A stretch of 33,154 nt of DNA from an uncultured Bacilli bacterium (GCA_934096295.1 CAKOLL010000013.1:1-33154); one strand, 5' to 3'; positions 14,438 to 21,876 are shown, numbered from the stretch's first letter. Notes: a model not told the origin generated them from the sequence alone. Made by a program: numbers and translations.

Positions 14438-14938
14438 TTAATCTATAATTCCTAAGAGAATTGTTATCATGCCAATTATGCAATGACTTATTGATACTCC
14501 TAACAAATTTTTATCTTTTCTATATAAATTATACCAAATTAAACCAATTATAAAAGTTAATATAACTGTTAATATATCTTTATATATAATATGAACAAAT
14601 GCATAATAAAATAAATAAAAATATATTGTTTCACTCGGAACAAACTTATTTATATTCAAAAATTTCATCAAGGTTATAATTGATATAGATATGATAATTA
14701 TAGGTAAATTGCTAATTAATGAGTTTGTAATATTCCTATTAGTTATACCTAAATCCTCATTACTTATATTATTTTTTCTTAACCAAAAGTATATTAAGAT
14801 TCCAAATGTTACTAATATATAAAATTTATATTTAAACAAGTGTGGGAAAATTAAAATTAATAAAGGAACTATAACATATAAAGTATTAATAATAATAAAT
14901 ATTTTTTTATTTTTCATAATATTACTCCATTCCATCAT
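14438..14938 (-). CDS. Small membrane protein, CPBP (CAAX-protease-like) family, motif 1 missing
   Basis: 166 residues, about five hydrophobic segments. 'EDLGITNRN' and the end 'IIGLIWYNLYRKDKNLLGVSISH' match CPBP-type proteases (motif with N/H near LxxxIxxH). The upstream EExxxR motif that should precede 'YYAFVHIIY' is absent; the line runs straight from FVPSETIYFYLF to YYAFVHIIY, suggesting an internal deletion. Proteolytic activity is therefore unlikely. GAGGTA lies before the first ATGs, and a second choice of start is the ATG six codons in (GGAG, 8 bases). It follows the antitoxin gene by 15 bases and may be co-transcribed. Confidence 0.6.
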   Translation of the reverse strand: MMEWSNIMKNKKIFIIINTLYVIVPLLILIFPHLFKYKFYILVTFGILIYFWLRKNNISNEDLGITNRNITNSLISNLPIIIISISIITLMKFLNINKFVPSETIYFYLFYYAFVHIIYKDILTVILTFIIGLIWYNLYRKDKNLLGVSISHCIIGMITILLGIID

Positions 14939-14953
14939 TACCTCTAGTATTGC

Positions 14954-15874
14954 TTACCAATTATTATTTAATTCGAAATATTTAGCATACTTGTAACTTA
15001 TTAACTCTCCATCCTTTGTTTCAATCCAGCCTTTAAATTCATGAGACCATTCAGTTAATTTATTTGCGCTTTTGCCTTTTAATACCGATAATACTTTATC
15101 CATAATTGCAATTTCTTCTTTGCTAAACAAATTTAAATCCGGCTCCATTATAGGTTTAAAAAGGGTTATATCATCTTCATTATCAACTATTTCAAGATAA
15201 TTTTGTTTAACCAACAGATTTAAAATTGCATCTTTATTATCTATAATTGGTCCATAAGTTCCATGAGCATAGTTAAATGTTGTGATTGCTTTAGATTGCT
15301 CCTTGCATGCTTGAAAATCTATTGAGAATAGATTTTTCATTATTTGAGTTCTAGTTAGGTAGTTGTTTTTTAAAACATATAAAAATACATTTATTGTTTT
15401 AATATCTAATTCTGTACTTACATTATTAAAAATCTTATAATACAAATCATCCCCTAGAGATTTACGATTAGATTTTAAAATATTTATAAATTCATTTTTA
15501 TTGCCATTTATTTTTTTGTATGTTAATAAGTATTGAGCTTGTGGCAAAGAGTCTGCATTTTCATACCTTATTATAGTCCTTTTACTCCATCCAAGTGATT
15601 TTGCAAATAATTCTTGTGATAGATTATATGCTTCTCTTATTTCTTTTAGTTTTGGAAAAGATAATCCATATAATTTTAAATATGCATTGTAAATATTATA
15701 TAAATTATTATTTAATTCATCATTATCAAATAATTGATTATGACAAATTGGACAAGTAAAAACTTTTTCTTTTACTTTCACTTGTTGTTTATGTACAGTA
15801 TAAGTATTATTTTCAATACTGCAAACAGTTTCAACATCTTTGTTACAATTAAAACAATATATAATTTTATTCAT
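14954..15874 (-). CDS. Antitoxin: YgiT/MqsA-type zinc finger + HTH + Panacea (DUF4065) domain
   Basis: 306 residues in three parts. First, an MqsA/YgiT-type zinc-binding head with two CxxC pairs (CFNCNKD near residue 7, CPICHNQ near 41). Second, an XRE helix-turn-helix (IREAYNLSQELFAKSLGWSK, RTIIRYENADSLPQ, about 78-115). Third, a Panacea/SocA-like domain (LYVLKNNYLTRTQIMKNLF, FNYAHGTYGPIIDN, LSVLKGKSANKLTEWSH, about 160-300). Panacea domains are known to neutralise many unrelated toxins; the head and HTH would autoregulate. The MqsR-like toxin gene ends 13 bases upstream, so the order is toxin then antitoxin. AGGTGGATATTT precedes the ATG. Confidence 0.8.
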   Translation of the reverse strand: MNKIIYCFNCNKDVETVCSIENNTYTVHKQQVKVKEKVFTCPICHNQLFDNDELNNNLYNIYNAYLKLYGLSFPKLKEIREAYNLSQELFAKSLGWSKRTIIRYENADSLPQAQYLLTYKKINGNKNEFINILKSNRKSLGDDLYYKIFNNVSTELDIKTINVFLYVLKNNYLTRTQIMKNLFSIDFQACKEQSKAITTFNYAHGTYGPIIDNKDAILNLLVKQNYLEIVDNEDDITLFKPIMEPDLNLFSKEEIAIMDKVLSVLKGKSANKLTEWSHEFKGWIETKDGELISYKYAKYFELNNNW

Positions 15875-15886
15875 AAATATCCACCT

Positions 15887-16246
15887 CTAATAACTTTCAT
15901 GAAATGATATGCATATTATTCCTTTATCATTCATAGTTAGTTTAATATAAACCATTTTATTATTAATAATTTTTTTAAATATGTAAACTTCAGAATTCAT
16001 ATCTCTTCTATAATCTCGGTCACGGTCAACTTTGACACAATCTTCTATATCTAATTTCAAAATGTATCTCCATATATGCTGAACTTTCGTGATTCCAAGG
16101 TCAATTAATGCTTGCATAGCAGTTATTTTTTTACCATTAATAGTTATTGTTCTGTATCCAGCGAAGTAACAATTTCCGTTTTCTATTTCTTTTTTACACA
16201 TTTTTAAAAAAGAGTTTACTGCATCTTTATCTAAAGTGTTTAACAT
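15887..16246 (-). CDS. MqsR-type mRNA-interferase toxin
   Basis: 119 residues. The N-terminal helix-rich part (SFLKMCKKEIENG, GKKITAMQALIDLGI) leads to a compact RelE-like beta sheet (HIWRYILKLDIEDCVKVDR, NSEVYIFKKIINNKMVYIKL, GIICISFHES) closely following MqsR: the late YIKL-x(n)-ISFH strands carry the residues used by this family for RNA cleavage. Paired with the zinc-finger/Panacea antitoxin directly downstream. ATG at 16246 follows AAGGAGGTAATA; the longer frame upstream has no such site. Predicted to cleave mRNA when free. Confidence 0.75.
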   Translation of the reverse strand: MLNTLDKDAVNSFLKMCKKEIENGNCYFAGYRTITINGKKITAMQALIDLGITKVQHIWRYILKLDIEDCVKVDRDRDYRRDMNSEVYIFKKIINNKMVYIKLTMNDKGIICISFHESY

Positions 16247-16380
16247 TATTACCTCCTTACATATTATCTTCCTTTCTTTAACTATTAATAGTATAACGCA
16301 AAAACTTTTTGGTGTCAACTGTCACTATATTTTTTGTTAGAATTTTCATTGCTGAAAGCGAAAATTTTTTTCAAATCAAA

Positions 16381-16413
16381 AAGGTGTAACCTAACTATTT
16401 TGTCTACACCTTT
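16381..16413 (-). terminator. Displaced native secA terminator
   Basis: AAAGGTGTA pairs with TACACCTTT around a 15-base loop, and TTTT follows on the minus strand. It lies 20-odd bases after the stop of the displaced SecA C-terminal fragment. Confidence 0.7.
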
Positions 16414-16433
16414 AATTTTTATTTAAATTTTAT

Positions 16434-16476
16434 TACTTTCCACAGCAATTCTTATATTTTTTTCCTGAGCCGCAAA
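16434..16476 (-). pseudogene. Displaced native 3' end of secA (attachment-site half)
   Basis: On the minus strand the sequence from TTTGCGG (16476-16470) reads CGSGKKYKNCCGK and stop, the SEC-C zinc motif that ends SecA. The intact secA at 23646 ends with the same peptide but different codons. Only TTTGCGG is shared exactly at the junction, and a terminator follows here. The simplest reading is that the host's own gene end was pushed here when the element integrated. Confidence 0.7.
16470..16476. repeat. Attachment core, distal end (7 bp)
   Basis: CCGCAAA here and at 23683-23689 is the only exact match between the two secA ends; flanking bases differ on both sides. Seven bases is the usual overlap length for tyrosine recombinases. 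Confidence 0.6.
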
Positions 16477-16481
16477 AACTT

Positions 16482-16600
16482 TGTACTCCCATATTATCTG
16501 TATTATTTGTATTTATAATATTACCTGTATTTCAGGCTTTTCCAGACTAGGTAACATCTATATTATTTGTATTATCCGTATTATTTATATTATAAATATT
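16482..16600. repeat. Degenerate AT-rich repeat array
   Basis: Units close to TATTATTTGTATTATCCG recur several times; on the minus strand one frame reads a low-complexity Asn/Thr/Asp string with stops. It lies between the distal core and the GTGGACA repeats and is not coding. Confidence 0.5.
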
Positions 16601-16608
16601 TCTCTACT

Positions 16609-16634
16609 GTGGACAAATTGTGGACACCGTCCAC
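16609..16634. promoter_or_regulatory. Candidate integrase arm sites, distal end
   Basis: GTGGACA at 16609-16615 and 16620-16626, and the inverse GTCCAC at 16629-16634. The same words cluster near the other end at 23475-23590. Confidence 0.55.
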
Positions 16635-16754
16635 ATCCGTTCACTGCCATCATTATACCATATTTCAAAGTTCAATAAATTGTGCGAATTAGAAAATCAT
16701 ACATTTGTGTTTTTTCTGTTCATAATTATATACTATATATTAAGATTAGTCAAA

Positions 16755-18035
16755 CTACTGAGATTCAATTTTATATTCTATAATTTTATTTATCGTTTCA
16801 GATTTTGATATATTATCAAATAATTCTGTTGCATATTTTCTAGAACTTTCTGTGCTAGAAATATAAAAGTTTTCTGTTGTTTCTATATTCTTGTGACCTA
16901 GTAAATCAGCAACATCTCTTATCTCTATACCATTGTTTAATATTTTAGTTGCATAACTACCTCTTAAATCATAGAATCTACATTTTTTTATTCCTAACTC
17001 ATTATGGATTATTTTATATGGATACCTTGTTATGTCAGTTCCTATATATGCTCCATTTTCTTTTGTAAAAATCAAATTATATCTTTTGCTATCTTTATTA
17101 CTTATTTCTTCTCTAACTATTCTATGCTCAATTATTTTTCCATATTTATTTTCAACATCTTCAAGATTATAATAAATATACTTTCTTCCATATAGTTTTT
17201 TCAGATAGTCTTGTTTATTTTTATAATTTTGTAATGCTATTTTTAAAGTTTGACTTATATGAACTTTTCTTGTTCCTGTTTGAGTCTTGGTAGTTCCTAT
17301 AAACCATCTTCCTTTATCATCTTTAGGTCTATCATATACATTATGCTCTATATTTATTATTCCTTTTTCAAGATCAATGTCATCCCAAGTTAATGCACAT
17401 ACCTCACCAGTTCTCATACCAGTATAACAAGATGTTAAAAAGACACAAGTAAATGTGTCATTATCAGCAAATCTATTTAATATTAAATCTATTTCTTTTT
17501 GTGTATATAAATGTTTTACATCTTCTCTTTTTTTATCAAATCTTGGTAATCTTAAATCTCTTGCAGGGTTATATTTGATAAAGCCGTAAACATTACAAGC
17601 GTCACGAAAAGAACCCTTAACAACTTTTAATATATTTTTAAAATATGTTGGAGCAAAATCATTTTCTTCACATATTTCTGTTATATAAGAGTTAAGTTTC
17701 ACACTTGTAATTGTAGACAATCTATATTTACCTAATTTGGGAACTATATGATTTTTAATTATATTTTTATATGCTTGTATTGTGTTATATTTTAAATTTA
17801 TTTTACAATAATTATCAAGCCAATATTCTAAATAATCAGTATATGAAATATTGCAATCTTTAAAAGGCATACCTGCGTTTAAATATTCAGTGTATGCCTT
17901 ATTCCCTTCTTCTTGTGCTTCTGCTTTTGTTTTAAAACCCGACTTTGTTATCCATTTTCTTTGTCCTTTAACAGGTGCTATTTCAAATTGATATTGATAT
18001 ACCTTTCCTCTTTTTTTAATTCCTACACTAGCCAT
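16755..18035 (-). CDS. Tyrosine recombinase/integrase 1
   Basis: 426 residues: an AP2-like arm-binding domain (residues 1-55, KKRGKVYQYQFEIAPVKGQ, WITKSGFKTKAEA), a core-binding domain (about 65-165), and the catalytic domain with R in YTGMRTGEV, YDLR (the usual His replaced by Tyr, as in many Bacillota integrases), LLGHKN and the nucleophile Y in ENFYIS. Length is normal for ICE/prophage integrases. Its ATG overlaps the excisionase stop codon (TAATG), so the two are translated together. Its 3' end faces the distal attachment site about 280 bases away. Confidence 0.92.
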   Translation of the reverse strand: MASVGIKKRGKVYQYQFEIAPVKGQRKWITKSGFKTKAEAQEEGNKAYTEYLNAGMPFKDCNISYTDYLEYWLDNYCKINLKYNTIQAYKNIIKNHIVPKLGKYRLSTITSVKLNSYITEICEENDFAPTYFKNILKVVKGSFRDACNVYGFIKYNPARDLRLPRFDKKREDVKHLYTQKEIDLILNRFADNDTFTCVFLTSCYTGMRTGEVCALTWDDIDLEKGIINIEHNVYDRPKDDKGRWFIGTTKTQTGTRKVHISQTLKIALQNYKNKQDYLKKLYGRKYIYYNLEDVENKYGKIIEHRIVREEISNKDSKRYNLIFTKENGAYIGTDITRYPYKIIHNELGIKKCRFYDLRGSYATKILNNGIEIRDVADLLGHKNIETTENFYISSTESSRKYATELFDNISKSETINKIIEYKIESQ

Positions 18036-18265
18036 TATGATTTATCTAATAAACTAACATCTAATTTTTTAATACAATTTATATCAGAAAGGTCTTTTCC
18101 CTCATTCTCAATTAGAAACTTTAACAAAGTAGATTTTAACACTTTAACACTTCCAAGTTTTATTGCAGGTAAATAACCATTATTTATCAATTTATACACA
18201 TAATTAGGACTAGAATGTAGCATTTTTGCAACTTCGTGTACTGAAAATATCATTGTGTCTTCCAT
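18035..18265 (-). CDS. Excisionase-like helix-turn-helix protein
   Basis: 76 residues. IFSVHEVAKMLHSSPNYVYK then LINNGYLPAIKLGSVKV is the HTH_17/MerR-like excisionase fold (helix, helix, wing). It has GGAGGTTGATATA before the ATG and overlaps the integrase start, the classic xis-int arrangement. Likely role: bending attachment-site DNA to favour excision, and perhaps repressing int. Confidence 0.82.
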   Translation of the reverse strand: MEDTMIFSVHEVAKMLHSSPNYVYKLINNGYLPAIKLGSVKVLKSTLLKFLIENEGKDLSDINCIKKLDVSLLDKS

Positions 18266-18266
18266 A

Positions 18267-18461
18267 TTATATCAACCTCCTATTTTTTCTACACTTTATT
18301 TTTATATTATTTAATTTTTGATTTTTTAATAAATAAGTATTTTTTATTACATCAATGACCATTTCTTTTGCTTCTTTTTTGTTTGTTGCTTTTAATTGAA
18401 TCTCTTGCTTTTGTTTCCTTGAAATAATAGTCACTATATATTCTTTCATTTTTCTTTTCAT
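18267..18461 (-). CDS. Small basic protein between toxin and excisionase genes
   Basis: 64 residues, very Lys-rich (MKRKMKEYIVTIISRKQKQE, EAKEMVIDVIKNTYLL). The pattern of a short beta strand followed by a helix suggests a small DNA/RNA-binding or 'DUF' protein of integrative elements; I do not recognise it. AGGAGAGTATA precedes the ATG. The first part of the gene overlaps the end of the MazF frame by 110 bases in another frame, so expression should be coupled. Confidence 0.6.
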   Translation of the reverse strand: MKRKMKEYIVTIISRKQKQEIQLKATNKKEAKEMVIDVIKNTYLLKNQKLNNIKIKCRKNRRLI

Positions 18462-18849
18462 TATACTCTCCTATTCCTAAACTAAATAAATAACCAATAA
18501 TATTAATAGATAGTGTTTTTATCAATGCATTATCTATTTTTTGTAACTGATTATCTTTTAATTTTCCAAGATATGAAATTAAACGACTTTTATCTATTGT
18601 TCTTAATTGTTCTAATAAAATCATTGAATCATATTTTAAAAAATCATTTCTAAATATTGTTATGTGAGTTGGTAAATCTGCTTTCTTTATCACTTCTGTT
18701 AGAGGTGCAATAATAACAGTAGGACTATATTTGTTTCCTAAATTGTTTTGTATAACCACCACCGGTCTTTCTCCTTTCTGTTCACTTCCAACAACAGGAT
18801 TCAATGAAGCATAATAAATATCTCCTTTTTTTATATCTGATTTAATCAT
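18352..18849 (-). CDS. MazF/PemK-type endoribonuclease toxin with C-terminal extension
   Basis: 165 residues. KKGDIYYASLNPVVGSEQKG then ERPVVVIQNN, SPTVIIAPLTEVIKK, LPTHITI, DSMILLEQLRTIDKSRL are the full set of MazF/PemK motifs. Usual length is about 115; the last 45 residues (GEYNEKKNERIYSDYYF...) are an additional basic tail overlapping the next gene. ATG at 18849 overlaps the end of the 67-residue gene upstream. No recognisable MazE precedes it, so the antitoxin would have to be that unrelated protein, or the toxin is lone. Confidence 0.85.
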   Translation of the reverse strand: MIKSDIKKGDIYYASLNPVVGSEQKGERPVVVIQNNLGNKYSPTVIIAPLTEVIKKADLPTHITIFRNDFLKYDSMILLEQLRTIDKSRLISYLGKLKDNQLQKIDNALIKTLSINIIGYLFSLGIGEYNEKKNERIYSDYYFKETKARDSIKSNKQKRSKRNGH

Positions 18850-19045
18850 TTTTCTTTTCAACTTTATATATAATGCGTGGTGGTCTATCATTAAATAGAT
18901 TTAATATATTTAACTTCTTATCTTTTAAATAATCTGTTAAAACACGATTAACATCTTCCTGTGCTTTTTGCATACTTGTTTGTGAATGATCCATAGTTGT
19001 TTCAAATATCAATTTAACTTTTACTTTATAATTTTTTCTTTTCAT
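18842..19045 (-). CDS. Small protein preceding the MazF toxin (possible antitoxin)
   Basis: 67 residues: KVKVKLIFETTMDHSQTSMQ, a helix (KAQEDVNRVLTDYLKDKKLN) and a basic end (RPPRIIYKVEKKND). Strong AAGGAGGAAATTTTA before ATG 19045. Its stop overlaps the toxin start by 8 bases, the layout of antitoxin-toxin pairs, but it does not look like MazE or another known antitoxin DNA-binding fold. Confidence 0.6.
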   Translation of the reverse strand: MKRKNYKVKVKLIFETTMDHSQTSMQKAQEDVNRVLTDYLKDKKLNILNLFNDRPPRIIYKVEKKND

Positions 19046-19139
19046 TAAAATTTCCTCCTTAATATGTAAAAAAGCCAAAGTACATATAAATACCTTGACT
19101 TTCATAATATTTATTTCTTTTATTTTTTAGTTTTAACTG

Positions 19140-19480
19140 ATATTTGTCTTAATACCCTCAGTACGGGATTTCATCAAACTATTGACTTGCTAAATCAATA
19201 TCACAGGAATTTCACCTCCCCGAGGATCTCTCCGGGCTGCACCCATTGCGTGAGTCTGTGGCTATGCAGGAGTATCTTTAATACTGTTAGATGTAATCGC
19301 AAATTAGGTGCTACCTAATTTTATAACCAAGTATAGACCGACAAGCGTACTTGTTAAAGTGCTGAATCTAACAGGAAAGTATCTGATGAATGTGTATCAA
19401 ATTTTCAAAGAACACATCCTGCTCCACTAAAATAAAAGGAACAGGTGGAAAAGGATTAACTCCCTCTCACCTGTTTCCTC
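19140..19480 (-). ncRNA. Candidate large structured RNA of the element
   Basis: A 400-base gap between the sigma-like and MazF operon genes, less AT-rich than its surroundings. On the minus strand I can pair: 19170-19176 with 19384-19390 (TTCATCA/TGATGAA); 19284-19292 with 19366-19374 (CTGTTAGAT/ATCTAACAG, perfect 9 bp); hairpins 19301-19321 (9 bp, 3-nt loop), 19341-19354 (ACAAG-CGTA-CTTGT), 19181-19199 (ATTGA/TCAAT), a CCCG/CGGG hairpin near 19218-19235 and CTGCA/TGCAG near 19237-19269. Upstream, 19438-19478 is a 10-bp hairpin. A GTGTTCTTTGAAAA word (19401-19414) resembles the boxA-region leader of rRNA operons. Not an identified family. Confidence 0.6.
19438..19478 (-). promoter_or_regulatory. 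Hairpin between sigma-like gene and structured RNA
   Basis: GGAACAGGTG (19438-19447) pairs with CACCTGTTTCC (19468-19478) with one bulged base; loop of 20. It has no strong T tract, so it is more likely part of the RNA than a terminator. Confidence 0.45.
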
Positions 19481-19510
19481 ACTCAAACGCAAAATTGCAG
19501 ACACCAAATT

Positions 19511-19948
19511 TTATTTTTTTAATTTTTTTCTTAAATTTTCAATTGCTCGTTCTAAAATAGTATGTACTGACTGATGAGTAGCATTTTCTTCATCTGCTAT
19601 TTGTTGCTCTGTTTTATCTTCAAAATAATATTTTTTAATTCTTCTTTTTTGAACCTCTGGCAATAATTCTATTGCTCTTTTTAGTTCGTCAAATGTCGCT
19701 TTTTTTATAATTTCATCTTCCAAACTTGAAGGCTTGTCCTTTGCTCTTGCTTCAAGGTTGTTTTCAAATATTTCTGAATGTTCAATATGTCTATCATATT
19801 CATTTAATTCTTTAATATCTTGTAGTTCAAACTTATCAAAAACTCTATATACTTCCTCACTAACTTCTACTTTATTTAGATGTCCTTTAACATCTTTAAA
19901 TGTAATTGTATAAATATTTTCTTCTTCATATATATTATCAAACTTCAT
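19511..19948 (-). CDS. Sigma-70 region-4-like regulator of the element
   Basis: 145 residues. The N-terminal 70 are acidic and mixed (FKDVKGHLNKVEVSEEVYRV). The C-terminal 70 are a sigma-70 region 4 helix-turn-helix: LKRAIELLPEVQKRRIKKYY, DKTEQQIADEENATHQSVHT, ILERAIENLRKKLKK. Region 2 is missing, so it is an ArpU/YlxM-type regulator of integrative elements, not a complete sigma factor. AAGAAGG lies 8 bases before ATG 19948, and a TATAAT (19972-19977, minus strand) lies just upstream. Confidence 0.82.
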   Translation of the reverse strand: MKFDNIYEEENIYTITFKDVKGHLNKVEVSEEVYRVFDKFELQDIKELNEYDRHIEHSEIFENNLEARAKDKPSSLEDEIIKKATFDELKRAIELLPEVQKRRIKKYYFEDKTEQQIADEENATHQSVHTILERAIENLRKKLKK

Positions 19949-20007
19949 AAAAAAACCTTCTTTCAAGAAATATTATAACAAATAAAGAAAAAAGTAGCAA
20001 ATGCCAC

Positions 20008-21291
20008 TTAATCTCCGATCCTAATTGGTAAGTTTTGAGTTCCATCACCTTCAGCATAGTTCACGGAAGATGTGAGATAGAAGACTGGCCTAACCGCACT
20101 CCCCATGCTCGCACCGGTGCCGTCCATGTTGCCAGCGTAATGCACACGGAACATAGTATAGGCAGCGTCCGCAGCACGGGAAATAGTCCATTCGTAAAGT
20201 CCCATATACATCCAATTTACATTTTTTATGGCTTCGCCATTATAAGAACTTAATTGAGTTGTCCATGCACTTGGTGCCGCTGCAAATCCATAATCACTTG
20301 CATACATTAATCCTATTTTTGCACTATATTCTGTTTTATTGTCTGTACTATTTGTTGTTACTGGATTTACTATCTCATTTTGATATGCTGTTTTGGCTGT
20401 TTGGGCAGCTATATTATCCCAAGTATTTCCTCCAACCTTCCATGTTGTCATATCTATTTTATTTGCCCATTCTGTTCCGATATTTGTTATGAAATTTTGA
20501 TTTAAATTTGTTTTATTTAACAAACTTGTACTCCATGTATTTGATCCTCTTCTACTATTTATACTTGTATTATTTTTATAATTCCATGTATATCCTGCTA
20601 TATTAGCTAAATTATTTCCTTTATAATTTGAATTATCATCACTACCAGCAGTATATGCTTGTTTATAATCTCCATCTGTACCTAATAATGCTGTCGTTGC
20701 ATAATCTGATTTGATTAGTTTTACTCTATCTCCAAATACTCCGATTATTCTATATAGATTATCTGCTGGACATGGTGTTGTGTTTGAACCAAAACATACA
20801 TAGTTATTTACTGCACCGCTTGCTCCAGCAAATCTGTATGAACTATCTCCTGCTCCATTTGTTAGGCTTGCATCATGATAATAAATACCATTTTCACCAT
20901 TATTACTTACATATAATGATTTTACATAATCTGCTAGTAATACTTGTGGTTTAACATAAACATCAAAATAAACATAACACTTATCTGATACATTGCCACT
21001 CATAACTACTCTTTTATTTGTATCATCCCAGGAAAGTTCTCCTCCATTTTCACATTTTGACAATGTTGAATTAAAAACATAACCTTCTTTTGGCCATTCA
21101 CTTCTTGAAGTCATTTCATAATTTCCAGAACCTGCTGCTGTTTCAAACATCATAGAAAGTAAATTTCTATTTTCTTTAACTATAACTGGTGTATCGTAAA
21201 CCTCTGATTTATTAAAATTTAATTTTCCAACCACCAAACAAATAATTAAAACACCTAAAATAAATGTTAATATTTTATATTTTTTATTCAA
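20008..21291 (-). CDS. Secreted/surface protein with hypervariable C-terminal lectin-like segment (element cargo)
   Basis: 427 residues, TTG start at 21291 with GGAG 8 bases upstream. Residues 5-24 are a membrane anchor or signal. Residues 60-110 contain WPKEGYVFNSTLSKCENGGE and a CYVYFDVYV strand, a small beta domain. From about 125 it shares long stretches with 4443-6401 (NGAGDSSYR, PCPADNLYRIIGV, KTNLNQNFITNIGTEWANKI, TTWKVGGNTWDNI, KIGLMYASDYGFA). It ends WMYMGLYEWTISR ... SAVRPVFYL, then a short tail. The DNA at 20075-20195 is a GC-rich island. Likely displayed on the cell surface; carried inside the secA element. Confidence 0.7.
   Translation of the reverse strand: MNKKYKILTFILGVLIICLVVGKLNFNKSEVYDTPVIVKENRNLLSMMFETAAGSGNYEMTSRSEWPKEGYVFNSTLSKCENGGELSWDDTNKRVVMSGNVSDKCYVYFDVYVKPQVLLADYVKSLYVSNNGENGIYYHDASLTNGAGDSSYRFAGASGAVNNYVCFGSNTTPCPADNLYRIIGVFGDRVKLIKSDYATTALLGTDGDYKQAYTAGSDDNSNYKGNNLANIAGYTWNYKNNTSINSRRGSNTWSTSLLNKTNLNQNFITNIGTEWANKIDMTTWKVGGNTWDNIAAQTAKTAYQNEIVNPVTTNSTDNKTEYSAKIGLMYASDYGFAAAPSAWTTQLSSYNGEAIKNVNWMYMGLYEWTISRAADAAYTMFRVHYAGNMDGTGASMGSAVRPVFYLTSSVNYAEGDGTQNLPIRIGD
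20075..20195 (-). other. Candidate variable repeat (VR), second copy
   Basis: Counterpart of 4500-4625 with identical length and the same conserved edges (MYMGL-EWTISR before; AVRP-F-L-SS after). GC content is far above the remainder of the gene. Codon differences to the paralogue concentrate at first and second positions, with few silent changes. Confidence 0.55.
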
Positions 21292-21376
21292 CTAAATCAC
21301 TCCATATCATAATATCTTACGATTTATAATAAAATTATACTAGTAAAATGTTACGACGTCAATAGGTGATATAAGT

Positions 21377-21582
21377 ATGAAATTAATAGCAAACAATTAC
21401 AAAGCAAATGAAACATTTAAATTCTTACGCCAAGGACTAGATCTAACTCAAGAAGAGCTTGCCAAAAACATAAAAGCAAGCAAATCATCAATTGAAAAAT
21501 ACGAATATGGCACTGTCTTGAAACCCTACTTAAAATAGCTAAAAAATATAACTTAAACATTATAATAGAAACAAAAAAATAG
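21377..21582 (+). pseudogene. XRE regulator fragment, frameshifted
   Basis: MKLIANNYKANETFKFLRQG, LDLTQEELAKNIKASKSSIE, KYEYGT is an HTH_3 domain. It then shifts frame near 21515; the original end is readable in the next frame (ETLLKIAKKYNLNIIIETKK, stop 21580-21582) while the actual frame stops at 21536-21538. Confidence 0.7.
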
Positions 21583-21608
21583 GCCCTACACTAAGAGCTT
21601 ATTTTTAA

Positions 21609-21805
21609 TTATTTTACTTTTTTATCTTCTTCTTCAAGTTTAGCCACTATTTTCTTTAAAACATCCGCAGTAGCTTGTTTTAATTCACTAACACTCTTTT
21701 TCCTTGTTTAGCCAATGCTACTCCAAGATTAAATGTTGTTGTGGTCTTACCAACTCCTCCTTTCTGATTTGTGATTGCAATTACCTTGCACTTACTTTCT
21801 TGCAT
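21609..21805 (-). pseudogene. ParA/Soj-like ATPase remnant
   Basis: ATG at 21805 with AAGGAGG upstream reads MQESKCKVIAITNQKGGVGK then TTTTFNLGVALAKQGKR, the deviant Walker A of ParA. It breaks a few codons later. In a shifted frame a tail ELKQATADVLKKIVAKLEEE follows to a stop at 21609. More than 150 residues of the normal protein are missing, so it is a deletion remnant; it indicates that the element once had a partition or plasmid-like stage. Confidence 0.75.
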
Positions 21806-21829
21806 ATTCTCGCCTCCTTTCTTTTAATT

Positions 21830-21857
21830 TAGCCACCTTAATTTAATAAGATGGCTA
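21830..21857. promoter_or_regulatory. Imperfect palindrome upstream of the ParA remnant
   Basis: TAGCCACCTTA / TAAGATGGCTA, 11-base arms with one mismatch and a 6-base centre, ending 24 bases upstream of the start codon. An operator or ParA/ParB-type site is possible. Confidence 0.4.
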
Positions 21858-21876
21858 TGTATTCCATTTCTGGCAT

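Noticed and set aside
19140..19480. Group I or group II intron, or a template repeat for diversification
   Set aside because: No recognisable intron core or domain V; no stretch aligns with the variable segments at 4500 or 20075.
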